Assembly: GCA_963674625.2 (NCBI GenBank)
Contig: CAXXXO010000004.1
Coordinates: 1,054,001-1,118,000, forward strand
Reading direction: 5' to 3'
DNA length: 64,000 nt
From: JALHFZ01 sp963674625
GTDB lineage: Bacteria; Synergistota; Synergistia; Synergistales; Aminobacteriaceae
Positions 51,001-58,559 of the stretch are shown piece by piece. Numbering within the stretch: the stretch's first letter is position 1; every line of letters begins with the position of its first letter. A model generated the notes under the pieces. That model saw only the letters and a list, made by a program, of their open reading frames with translations. It had not been told where the DNA came from and made no database searches. The position numbers and the translations under genes were made by a program.

Positions 51001-51766
51001 TTTGGAACCCCTTCCCTAAATATGCTTCGATAACTTGAGGGTTTTTCGAAATCTCCTCAGGTTTTCCCTCCGCCAGCTTTTCACCGTAGCTTAAAACCAC
51101 CATTCGGTCAGAGATGGAGACCACAAGCCTCATATTGTGCTCTATCAGCAGGACGGTAATTCCCCTCTCGCTCCGGGTCCGCAGGATGATATCTATAAGC
51201 TCCTTCGTCTCCACCGGATTCAGTCCCGTAGCGGGCTCGTCGAGCATGAGAAGGCGGGGGCCAGTCGCCAGGGCTATGGCAATGGACAAAATACGCTGCT
51301 TGCCATAAGGAATGTTTTTGACTAGAGAATACCTCCAGTTGCTGAGCGCAGTGAAAGAGAGGATATCTTCAAGAAGATCGTCAATTTTTTTTTGTTCAAG
51401 GTCGACGCTTCGTCCCCCCAGAAGAATGGCTCCGAGAGAAGCCTTGCGATGAAGGCTGAAACCTATTCGAACGCTTTCCTCCACCGAGACATCTGCAAAG
51501 ATATTGGTCTTCTGAAAAGTCCTGACAAGACCCTTTGCGGCTATCGCATGGGGCGGCATGCCTGTGATGTCTTCTTCGAGAAAGTGGATTTGCCCCTTTG
51601 TTGGCTGCAAAAAACCGCTCGCCAAGTTGAAGAAAGTGGTCTTTCCGGCACCGTTCGGCCCGATGAGGGAGAGGATCTCCCCTTCATGCACGCTCAGATC
51701 GACATTTTCAACAGCCTTAAGACCTCCAAAATACTTGCAAACATTTTCCGAACGCAACATAATCAT
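50984..51766 (-). CDS. livG: branched-chain amino acid ABC transporter ATP-binding protein LivG
   Basis: ATPase of 260 residues: Walker A GPNGAGKTTFFNL, the LivG-type segment GLVRTFQKTNIFADVSVEES, a degenerate signature region where LSGG is replaced (NIPYGKQRILSIAIALATGP), Walker B LLMLDEPATGLNPVETKE and H-loop LIEHNMRLV. The missing Ser-Gly-Gly is common in LivG. ATG 51766 overlaps the iclR stop. Confidence 0.94.
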   Translation of the reverse strand: MIMLRSENVCKYFGGLKAVENVDLSVHEGEILSLIGPNGAGKTTFFNLASGFLQPTKGQIHFLEEDITGMPPHAIAAKGLVRTFQKTNIFADVSVEESVRIGFSLHRKASLGAILLGGRSVDLEQKKIDDLLEDILSFTALSNWRYSLVKNIPYGKQRILSIAIALATGPRLLMLDEPATGLNPVETKELIDIILRTRSERGITVLLIEHNMRLVVSISDRMVVLSYGEKLAEGKPEEISKNPQVIEAYLGKGFQNVSQS

Positions 51767-52521
51767 CTGGTTGCTGTCTCCTCACTGGATGCCGGATATC
51801 CCAGAATTTTTGATACAGCTTTCCGTAACAAATTCTCGTACTCATCCATATGCCCCTCCATTTCGAAAAAGGGACCGGCTATGCTGAGTGCCGCCAGAAT
51901 ATTTCCCTCCCCGTCCAACAGGGGGATGGCAATCTCTGCGGCTCCTGCGGTCATCTCGCCGTAGCTCCGGGCGCACCCTTTTTCTCGGATGGTTATGATT
52001 TCGTTTCGGAGAATTTTCGGATCAGTTATGGTGGATTGTGTAAATGACTGGATCAGAGAAGTAAGCACTCTCTCCTGAAGAGCGGGGGTAGAATAGGCGA
52101 GCAAAATCTTGCCGCACGCCGCGGCGTAAAGGGGAAAAGTCTTTCCTACATCGGCCACGAGTTTGAGAGCGCGCTCCGGTTCGACCTTATTCAAACATAT
52201 CCCTGACAGCCCGTCGCGGACAAGGAGGAGCACCGTCTGGCCGGACTGCGCGCAGAGTTCTTCGAGAACCTCTATGGATTGACGGACGAGCTCGAAGCGG
52301 AACCGCCAGGCATTTGCAAGTATCAGAAGCCGGAGGCCTATTCGATAGCTTCCCGTCCGTGAATCCTGCGCAACCCAGTTATTCTCCTGAAGTTCCGCCA
52401 AAAGCCGCTGAACACTGCTCTTCGGTATTCCGGAAATCTGGGCGATTTCACGAATGCCCGTTTCCTGTTCAGAGGACATGAGAAGCTCCAAGATGCTCAT
52501 GACTCTTCCGACACTGTTCAC
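51763..52521 (-). CDS. IclR-family transcriptional regulator
   Basis: Regulator of 252 residues: N-terminal winged helix (VGRVMSILELLMSSEQETGI, EIAQISGIPKSSVQRLLAEL) and a C-terminal GAF-like effector domain (ALKLVADVGKTFPLYAAACG, KGCARSYGEMTAGAAEIAIP and LLDGEGNILAALSIAGP). GTG 52521 is preferred because AAGGAG lies nine bases upstream; ATG 52530 directly abuts that site. It is the first gene of the liv operon, so it probably controls transport in response to the imported compound. Confidence 0.9.
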   Translation of the reverse strand: MNSVGRVMSILELLMSSEQETGIREIAQISGIPKSSVQRLLAELQENNWVAQDSRTGSYRIGLRLLILANAWRFRFELVRQSIEVLEELCAQSGQTVLLLVRDGLSGICLNKVEPERALKLVADVGKTFPLYAAACGKILLAYSTPALQERVLTSLIQSFTQSTITDPKILRNEIITIREKGCARSYGEMTAGAAEIAIPLLDGEGNILAALSIAGPFFEMEGHMDEYENLLRKAVSKILGYPASSEETATR

Positions 52522-52569
52522 GCCAACCATCTCCTTAAAATGGGACAGGTGACCTGAATTCTATATATC

Positions 52570-52630
52570 AGATTACAACAAAAAAAAGAAATGTCAATGT
52601 TCATTTAGTTCACTGCCCACTGACATTTCT
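52570..52630 (-). promoter_or_regulatory. promoter of iclR-liv operon with 10-bp inverted repeat
   Basis: Reverse-strand TTGACA (52597-52592), a 16-base spacer and TAATCT (52575-52570). AGAAATGTCA (52587-52596) and TGACATTTCT (52621-52630) are a perfect inverted repeat that covers the -35 element; a good candidate for the IclR operator. Confidence 0.6.
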
Positions 52631-52655
52631 ATTCTGTTATTGTGTCTAACTCACC

Positions 52656-52732
52656 CTACAGAACCATCGAATACCTCGCAGTAAAGGCCTCGAGCCCCTC
52701 TTTTTTCCGGAGGATTTCGAGGCCTTTTTCTG
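52656..52732. repeat. palindromic repeat, copy 2
   Basis: About 77 bp: CTACAGAAC start, then AAAGGCCTCGA and TCGAGGCCTTT-type arms (52683-52693, 52717-52727) around a T6 run, ending TTTTTCTG. On the reverse strand its first 30 bases match copy 3 at 27 positions. Intergenic between iclR and the second GntR gene. Confidence 0.75.
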
Positions 52733-52815
52733 CGGTATCACTGATAGAAGGTTATAGGGAAGAATTTATATGGAAATCAGGGAAATAAGTTTCTGTGGTC
52801 AGTAAAGTGGAGGCG

Positions 52816-53436
52816 TCATGAATCATTTTCAAAGATCCGCAGTCCCGCTCTTTTCGCCGCATTTCGAAGATGGACTTTCGTCGCTTCCCGTGCGTTTTCT
52901 GCGTTTCTCGATGTAATGGCTTCCACGATGGCCCTATGTTCCGATCGGACAATATCGGTTCTGCATGGGTCCTGAAGGGTGTCCAGTCGCAATTTTCTCG
53001 CGAAGCTCTTTAGCTGGCCGTGAAGAAATGAAAGCAGATCTGAAAGAGCTGGATTATGGCTTGCTTTGGTTATGGCTTCATTGTATGCAAAGTGCTCTTC
53101 CGCGCCGTGTTCGTGCCGGGAAACTGCTTGCTCCATCTCTTCGAAGGTGGTACTGATTTGCAATAATTCTTCTTCGGTTCCTCTTTCGGCGGCAAAAGCG
53201 GCAGACTCGGATTCGAGGATCGCGCGAATTTCGTAAAGATGGTTGACCTCGCTTCGGGAAATGCTCTCAAAAACGTCCGATACGCGAAATACTTTTCGGT
53301 CCTCCGTATCGAGAACGATGATCCCCCGGCCCTGCTGGGAGGATAATAATCCGTCATTTTTCAGGCTTGCGAGAGCTTCCCGGATCACTGTTCTGCTGAC
53401 ACCGAATTTTTTTGCCAATTCAGTCTCAGGGGGCAA
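52816..53436 (-). CDS. GntR/FadR-family transcriptional regulator without a normal start codon
   Basis: FCD-type GntR regulator: the DNA-binding part reads PPETELAKKFGVSRTVIREA and LASLKNDGLLSSQQGRGIIV; the effector domain has EVNHLYEIRAILESESAAFA, HFAYNEAITKASHNPALSDL and a closing HRAIVEAITSRNAENAREAT. TTG 53436 is the first normal start, but it would remove the first helix of the winged helix. The family's N-terminus (PLSQQVGEHLKQDIRSGAFS) is coded in frame upstream to about 53510, yet no ATG, GTG or TTG occurs before the in-frame stop at 53544-53542. Either a rare AUA start (53535) or a mutation is involved. It probably controls the divergent peptidase-tct operon. Confidence 0.8.
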   Translation of the reverse strand: MPPETELAKKFGVSRTVIREALASLKNDGLLSSQQGRGIIVLDTEDRKVFRVSDVFESISRSEVNHLYEIRAILESESAAFAAERGTEEELLQISTTFEEMEQAVSRHEHGAEEHFAYNEAITKASHNPALSDLLSFLHGQLKSFARKLRLDTLQDPCRTDIVRSEHRAIVEAITSRNAENAREATKVHLRNAAKRAGLRIFENDS

Positions 53437-53730
53437 CCGATCTCCGGGGCTGAATGCGCCGGAACGGATATCCTGCTTTAAGTGTTCGCCTACTTGCTGG
53501 GATAGGGGTTTATTTTTTAACGTCTGAGTATTTATAGTCGATCAATGCCTTCCATGTGAAATTGAAAAATTATTCCATCTTCCGTGCGCCAGAGGAATAC
53601 TGAAAAAAGTTTCCGATAAGATTCTCTCAGTTTTTCCTGCCGTTCGTCAACTGAGAAAATAATGTAGTCAAAGGCCCTCGGCAGGTATCTTATTTTACAG
53701 GTCCATAAAAACCGACGATGCAAATAGGCC

Positions 53731-53760
53731 TTGACAGTATTAGTATGACAATACTATTAT
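53731..53760 (+). promoter_or_regulatory. promoter with FadR-type operator upstream of peptidase-tctCBA
   Basis: Consensus TTGACA (53731-53736) and TATTAT (53755-53760), 18 bases apart. The spacer holds TAGTATGACAA (53741-53751), an exact fit to the TNGTNNNACNA site of FadR-subfamily GntR proteins on both strands. The divergent GntR gene makes its product the likely binder. Confidence 0.65.
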
Positions 53761-53824
53761 ATTACCAAAGATTTACTGAAACGGAAAGCCGAAAAATATT
53801 GTGGAGAAGGTGATAGGGTTGGAT

Positions 53825-54793
53825 ATGAAAGAAGCGTTGATGTTCAAAGGCGCGAAGACTATTTTTGATATTTGCGTAGCCTTGAAGCCCGGTGAACAGG
53901 TGGTTATTCTCACAGATATGTACAAGGAAAAAATCGCCAGTGTTTTGGCAGCAGCTGCCGTGGAACGGGGAGCGGAGGTCAGCATGATTGTCATGACTCC
54001 CCGGGAGAGAGCAGGGCAGGAGCCGCCTAAACCGGCAGCGGAAGCGATGAAGCACGCAGACGTAATTCTTCTGCCTGTCAGCTATTCCGTGACCCATACC
54101 TATGCCGTAAAAGAAGCAGTCGAAAGCGGGGCCCGGCTCGTGGCGCTCACTGAATTTACGGATGAAATGCTCATCAGCGGAGGGCTTGATGCAGATTTCC
54201 GCGAGCTGAAGCCGATCTGTCAGAATATCGCAGCAGCATTCACCGCTGGAAGCAAGGTTCGGCTCACTTCTCCTGCCGGAACTGATTTGACCATGGATAT
54301 TCAGAGCAGGCGCGGAAATGCCCTTTACTGCATTGTTGAACCGGGAGAGTTTTCTCCTGTTCCTAACGTGGAGGCAAATGTCTCTCCCGTTGAAGGAACA
54401 ACCAACGGACGTATTGTTGTGAATGCCAGCATTCCTTATCTTGGAATAGGAGTCATCGAAGAACCGATTTATGTTGACGTAGAAAATGGTTTCATCACAA
54501 AAATCGAGGGGGGCCGGCAAGCGGATATTTTGCGGAGAGATCTTGAGAGCCACAATGACAAAAACAGCTTCAATATTGCCGAACTGGGTGTTGGCCTCAA
54601 TCCGAAATGCAAATTGATCGGAATCATGCTGGAAGACGAAGGCGTTCTCGGAACAGCCCATATCGGTATCGGAACGAGCATTACCTTGGGCGGTGTTGTA
54701 AAGGCTCCTTGCCATTACGATCTGTTGCTTTGGGATCCGAAAATCGCGGTTGACGGAAAAATTATCGTCGAGGGAAAAAAGCATTTCGTGTAA
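53825..54793 (+). CDS. M29-like (aminopeptidase T-fold) metalloprotein
   Basis: A 322-residue protein of the thermophilic-aminopeptidase (M29)-like superfamily. Visible parts are VALKPGEQVVILTDMYKEKI, HADVILLPVSYSVTHTYAVK, GTDLTMDIQSRRGNALYCIV, and the C-terminal metal region ELGVGLNPKCKLIGIMLEDE plus GTAHIGIGTSITLGG, which gives Glu and His ligands. The superfamily includes leucyl aminopeptidases and the NicX-type dihydroxypyridine dioxygenase; the latter needs oxygen and is unlikely in an anaerobe. Start choice is open: ATG 53825 fits GGTGAT, while GTG 53801 is possible. First gene of an operon with tctCBA, so it likely acts on the imported acid or amide. Confidence 0.75.
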   Translation: MKEALMFKGAKTIFDICVALKPGEQVVILTDMYKEKIASVLAAAAVERGAEVSMIVMTPRERAGQEPPKPAAEAMKHADVILLPVSYSVTHTYAVKEAVESGARLVALTEFTDEMLISGGLDADFRELKPICQNIAAAFTAGSKVRLTSPAGTDLTMDIQSRRGNALYCIVEPGEFSPVPNVEANVSPVEGTTNGRIVVNASIPYLGIGVIEEPIYVDVENGFITKIEGGRQADILRRDLESHNDKNSFNIAELGVGLNPKCKLIGIMLEDEGVLGTAHIGIGTSITLGGVVKAPCHYDLLLWDPKIAVDGKIIVEGKKHFV

Positions 54794-54835
54794 TACCGCA
54801 GCTACGAAAGAGAAAATCAAAATAAGGGAGGCGCA

Positions 54836-55807
54836 GTGAAAATGTCAAGACGTTGGATGGGATTGTTGTTTCTTCTGTTATTGGGTGTGTTTTTTGTTCC
54901 CTCCGGTGCCTTTGCGGCTTTTCCGGAAAAACCCGTTCAGGTTATCGTGCCCTTTTCGCCTGGCGGAGGAAACGATATCCTCATGAGGCTTGTCGGCAAA
55001 TACATTGAACCCTACCTTGGGCAGACTTTGGTAGTGGAGAACAAGCCTGGTGCCGGAGGGCAGATCGGCTGGACGGCTGCCGCTAATGCGAAGGCCGACG
55101 GATATACCCTGGCCTCCACCAGCTTTCCTTCGATGATCCTCGTCAAGGCGCTTCGGGAGAACGTGCCCTTTGAATTTTCCGATTTTCATTTTCTGTGCAG
55201 TCTCCAGTATGATCCCATCATCTGGGTGGCAAGCAAAAACAGCAAATTCAAAACGACAAAGGACGTCATCGATTTCGCAAAGGCAAACCCCGGAAAAATG
55301 AATGTTGCCGGCGACGGCCCGAAGAGCAATGTCCAGTTCCAGCATCTTCTTGCAAGCAAAATACTCGGCATACAAACGAATTTTGTCTCTTTCAGCGGTT
55401 CCGGTGCAGCAAATACAGCGGTTCTTGGAGATAAGGTCGATATAGGAGCGACCACATTGAGCTCCGCCCTTACTCATATCGAATCGGGCAACTTTATACC
55501 TTTGGTTGTTTTTTACGAAGAAAGAGAAAAGGCAATTCCTGAAGTACTGACCGCCAAAGAGGTTTTTGGAGTTGAAATTCCCTCTGTCGGCAATTCCCTT
55601 CGGGGCGTGGCCACCCAAAAAGGGGTGGATGCGGAAGTAAAGGGCAAGCTTGAGGAAGCCTTAAAGAAAGTGGCAGAAGATCCGGAATTCCTCGCCCAGG
55701 CAAAAAATCTCGGGCTGAATATCAAGTTTGTTGATTCCCAGGCAGTGACATCGCTCATTGAGAACTCTGTCAAGCTGGTGGAAGAAAACAAAGACTTGTT
55801 CCAGTAG
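54836..55807 (+). CDS. tctC: tripartite tricarboxylate transporter substrate-binding protein TctC
   Basis: Periplasmic binding protein (Bug family) of a TTT transporter, 323 residues. The signal peptide runs WMGLLFLLLLGVFFVPSGAF; the mature start AFPEKPVQVIVPFSPGGGND is the Bug hallmark, followed by QTLVVENKPGAGGQIGWTAA and ADGYTLASTSFPSM. Bug proteins bind carboxylates and amides such as citrate, glutamate or nicotinate; the ligand is not resolved. GTG 54836 or ATG 54842 after GGGAGG. Stem-loop follows its stop. Confidence 0.93.
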   Translation: MKMSRRWMGLLFLLLLGVFFVPSGAFAAFPEKPVQVIVPFSPGGGNDILMRLVGKYIEPYLGQTLVVENKPGAGGQIGWTAAANAKADGYTLASTSFPSMILVKALRENVPFEFSDFHFLCSLQYDPIIWVASKNSKFKTTKDVIDFAKANPGKMNVAGDGPKSNVQFQHLLASKILGIQTNFVSFSGSGAANTAVLGDKVDIGATTLSSALTHIESGNFIPLVVFYEEREKAIPEVLTAKEVFGVEIPSVGNSLRGVATQKGVDAEVKGKLEEALKKVAEDPEFLAQAKNLGLNIKFVDSQAVTSLIENSVKLVEENKDLFQ

Positions 55808-55813
55808 GCACAT

Positions 55814-55859
55814 TTCCGTCATGAGAAGAGGATGGCAGCATTCTCTTCTCATGACGGAA
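55814..55859 (+). promoter_or_regulatory. intercistronic stem-loop between tctC and tctB
   Basis: TTCCGTCATGAGAAGA (55814-55829) pairs perfectly over 16 bp with 55844-55859, 7 bases after the tctC stop, with no T-run. Expected to hold the tctC mRNA end and lower permease expression. Confidence 0.7.
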
Positions 55860-55906
55860 GACTGACCCCCAGTATGATCCTGCTTCCTTTCAGGAGGTTA
55901 TCCTTT

Positions 55907-56362
55907 ATGAAAAAATTCAATGTAAAAGAAATTTCATTCCTCTGTTTTTCCTTTCTTTTTTCCATCGGTCTTGTCGTCGTATCTTTTTCCTATCCAAAGG
56001 ATTCTTCAGACTTCCCGCGCTTTCTTTCTTCCGTCATGCTGCTTCTTTCAATCGCCATTATTTTTACGAGCCTTCGATCGGGAAAGTTCAGAAAAACACA
56101 AAGCGATTCCCATTTTTCCTGGGAAAAGATAAAAATTCCTGCCGCTGTTTTTGCCGGAGTCTCTCTTTACGTCTTCGCGGTCCGCTTCGTTGGTTATTAC
56201 CTGGGTACTCTTGCCTTCCTTGGGGTGAGCATGACCCTTTCGGGCAGCAGACGGTTCAAAATGATCGCGGCAGCGACAGTTCTTTTCCTGGCCCTAGTTT
56301 ATGTTCTTTTCAGTTATTCCCTCGGGTTGAATTTCCCCAGGGGACTACTTTTCGAAGCATGA
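55907..56362 (+). CDS. tctB: tripartite tricarboxylate transporter small permease TctB
   Basis: Small membrane subunit of 151 residues with four hydrophobic helices: FLCFSFLFSIGLVVVSFSYP, FLSSVMLLLSIAIIFTSLR, AAVFAGVSLYVFAVRFVGYY and MIAAATVLFLALVYVLFSYS. The YPKDSSDFPRFLS stretch after the first helix is the TctB mark. ATG 55907 has AGGAGG upstream. Confidence 0.88.
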   Translation: MKKFNVKEISFLCFSFLFSIGLVVVSFSYPKDSSDFPRFLSSVMLLLSIAIIFTSLRSGKFRKTQSDSHFSWEKIKIPAAVFAGVSLYVFAVRFVGYYLGTLAFLGVSMTLSGSRRFKMIAAATVLFLALVYVLFSYSLGLNFPRGLLFEA

Positions 56363-56388
56363 AGTCGTGAGGGAGGAAAAATGTTCCT

Positions 56389-57885
56389 ATGGATCAAATA
56401 ATGAGCAACATTGCCGATGCGTCTGTATTGCTTATGAATCCGGTAACAATTCTGCTGATCCTGGCAGGAACGGTCTTCGGAATCGCCGTGGGTGCCCTTC
56501 CGGGGCTGACCAGTACCATGGGCGTGGCGCTCCTCGTTCCGGTGACCTTTGGAATGACTCCCGACAAGGGACTGGCTCTCCTCGGAGCGATTTACTGTTC
56601 TTCCACCTATGCGGGTGCCATTAGCGCCATTCTTTTGAACATTCCCGGGACCCCTTCTAATTGCTGCACAATTCTTGACGGATATCCGATGACGAAAAAG
56701 GGCCAGTCAGGCCGGGCGATAGCCTTGGCTACTGCGGCTTCTGCGGTGGGAGGATTCCTCAGCATCTTCGCCCTTCTTTTCCTGGCGCCTCCTCTTGCTT
56801 CGCTTGCCCTTGAATTCGGTTCTCAGGAATATTTTCTCCTGGCTCTTTTTGGAGTGAGCATTATCGCAAGTCTCTCCGAGCGCAACGTTTTGAAAGGGCT
56901 TTTTTCCGGTTTTCTCGGACTGTTTCTCAGCATTATCGGAATGCATCCCCTCACTGGTTACATGCGCTTCACCTTTGGAATTCCTGAACTCTATGGCGGC
57001 CTGCCCCTTGTCCTTGCATTGATCGGCCTCTATTCGATACCCGAGGTAATATCTATGCTGGGCGGCGGGAACGCCATGGAAAAATCAAGCACAAAAGTAG
57101 ATTCAGGAATCACCAGAAACATGCTGGAAATCCTGAATTATAAATATCTGACCCTGAGGGCTACGGTCATCGGAATCATAGTTGGTATCATTCCGGGAGC
57201 CGGAAGCAGCATTGCCAGTTTCATTGCCTACGATGATGCACGAAAACAGTCTAAAACTCCCGAGGAATTCGGAAAAGGATCCCCAGAGGGAATCATCGCC
57301 TCTGAAACGGCCAATAATGCAGTGGTGGGCGGCTCTCTCGTTCCGACTCTCACTTTGGGAGTGCCCGGGAATGCCGTGTCGGCAGTGCTTCTTGGCGGAC
57401 TTATGATTCACGGGCTGAAGCCTGGCCCCAGTCTCTTCATCGAGAATGCGGGCGTTGTCTACAGTTTCATTTTCAGTCTGTTTGTCTCAAATCTCGTGTT
57501 TGTTCCGATCGGCATCTTTATAGCCCGCTACTGCGTGAAGCTCATCGAAACCCCTCCGGCCATTCTGGGACCGATTGTCATTGGACTGGCGGTAGTCGGA
57601 TCTCTGGCGATCAATCTTTCACTTCCTGAAGTATGGCTTATGATCGCCGTGGGCTTTTTGGGATGGGTCATGAAAGAGTTCGACGTTCCCCGAGAGCCGC
57701 TGGTTCTGGGTCTGGTTCTGGGTACCATGGCAGAAGGGGAGCTTGCCCGAGCTCTTTCTCTTGTTCATGGAGATTTTTTTACCCTGATAGTCAACATGTT
57801 CAAAAGCCCGATCTGTCTCGTTATGATCGCCCTTACGGCATGGTCACTCTTGAAAGCATACAAAAAAAGACAATCCGCCAGTTAA
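56389..57885 (+). CDS. tctA: tripartite tricarboxylate transporter large permease TctA
   Basis: Large channel subunit, 498 residues with about eleven helices. Repeated TctA motifs: GALPGLTSTMGVALLVPVTF, AGAISAILLNIPGTPSNCCT and GYPMTKKGQSGRAIALATAA in the first half, and IIPGAGSSIASFIAYDDARK, ETANNAVVGGSLVPTLTLGV and PGNAVSAVLLGGLMIHGLKP in the second. ATG 56389 follows GGGAGG. Last gene of the operon. Confidence 0.95.
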   Translation: MDQIMSNIADASVLLMNPVTILLILAGTVFGIAVGALPGLTSTMGVALLVPVTFGMTPDKGLALLGAIYCSSTYAGAISAILLNIPGTPSNCCTILDGYPMTKKGQSGRAIALATAASAVGGFLSIFALLFLAPPLASLALEFGSQEYFLLALFGVSIIASLSERNVLKGLFSGFLGLFLSIIGMHPLTGYMRFTFGIPELYGGLPLVLALIGLYSIPEVISMLGGGNAMEKSSTKVDSGITRNMLEILNYKYLTLRATVIGIIVGIIPGAGSSIASFIAYDDARKQSKTPEEFGKGSPEGIIASETANNAVVGGSLVPTLTLGVPGNAVSAVLLGGLMIHGLKPGPSLFIENAGVVYSFIFSLFVSNLVFVPIGIFIARYCVKLIETPPAILGPIVIGLAVVGSLAINLSLPEVWLMIAVGFLGWVMKEFDVPREPLVLGLVLGTMAEGELARALSLVHGDFFTLIVNMFKSPICLVMIALTAWSLLKAYKKRQSAS

Positions 57886-58025
57886 GTGAGCAAAAACGTG
57901 TAAGGTGATTCAAGACCGATAAATTTTGCCAATGGAATCCGGATTTCTTCTTATGGAGAAAGGTTTTCCACCATTGTTGACGAATAGTTCTCATCTGTAA
58001 AAAATAACGTGGGATAAATTAGGCC

Positions 58026-58559
58026 TCACCCAAGCGTATATCCTTTTTCGAAGGCCTCGAACGCCTCCTTTTTTCCGGAGGATCTCAAGGCCATTTTTCG
58101 TGAGAGCACCGAGAGGACGGACTCCGGGGTGACCGCTCCCGTCCTTTTCACGAGGATGCCGAGGGCGATGAGATTCGCCCCCCTCGGGTACCCCATTTCG
58201 AGGCTCATGGAGGTAATGGGGTATCCTTTTGAGGAGATTCCGGCAGAATCCCCCGCCGTCACCTGGTCGCTGTCGAAGAGAATTTCTCCGCCGGGGGAGA
58301 GGACGGGAAGAAGTCGGTCGTAGGCTGTCTGGGCGAGGCAGAGTACAAAATTCGGCTCGGTGGCCTCGATGAAGTCGATGGGGTTTTCGCTGAGGATGAG
58401 GTCAGACTTCGTGAAGGTCCCCCGCGCCTCCGTGCCGTAGGAGGAGGAGAGGCAGGCGTAAAGCCCCTCGTCCAGGGCCGCCTCACCGAGGATGGTTCCG
58501 ATGGTCAGGATCCCCTGTCCGCCTACGCCGCCGAGAAGAAGCTCGATTTTTCCTTTCAT
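58026..58559 (-). CDS. korC: 2-oxoacid:ferredoxin oxidoreductase gamma subunit
   Basis: Gamma subunit (177 residues) of the thiamine-dependent enzyme that oxidises 2-oxoacids with ferredoxin: LLGGVGGQGILTIGTILGEA, LSSSYGTEARGTFTKSDLIL and ANLIALGILVKRTGAVTPES are the POR/KOR gamma marks. ATG 58559 overlaps the beta stop. Its last 24 codons (SRKMALRSSGKKEAFEAFEK and the tail) are encoded within copy 3 of the palindromic repeat found at 47071 and 52656, so the C-terminus may have been reshaped by it, or the repeats are relics of such a gene. Confidence 0.9.
   Translation of the reverse strand: MKGKIELLLGGVGGQGILTIGTILGEAALDEGLYACLSSSYGTEARGTFTKSDLILSENPIDFIEATEPNFVLCLAQTAYDRLLPVLSPGGEILFDSDQVTAGDSAGISSKGYPITSMSLEMGYPRGANLIALGILVKRTGAVTPESVLSVLSRKMALRSSGKKEAFEAFEKGYTLG
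58027..58100. repeat. palindromic repeat, copy 3 (inside korC 3' end)
   Basis: GAAGGCCTCGAACGCCTCC, a T6 run and CCGGAGGATCTCAAGGCC form the same hairpin as copies 1 and 2, in the same orientation, but here it is coding. Confidence 0.65.
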
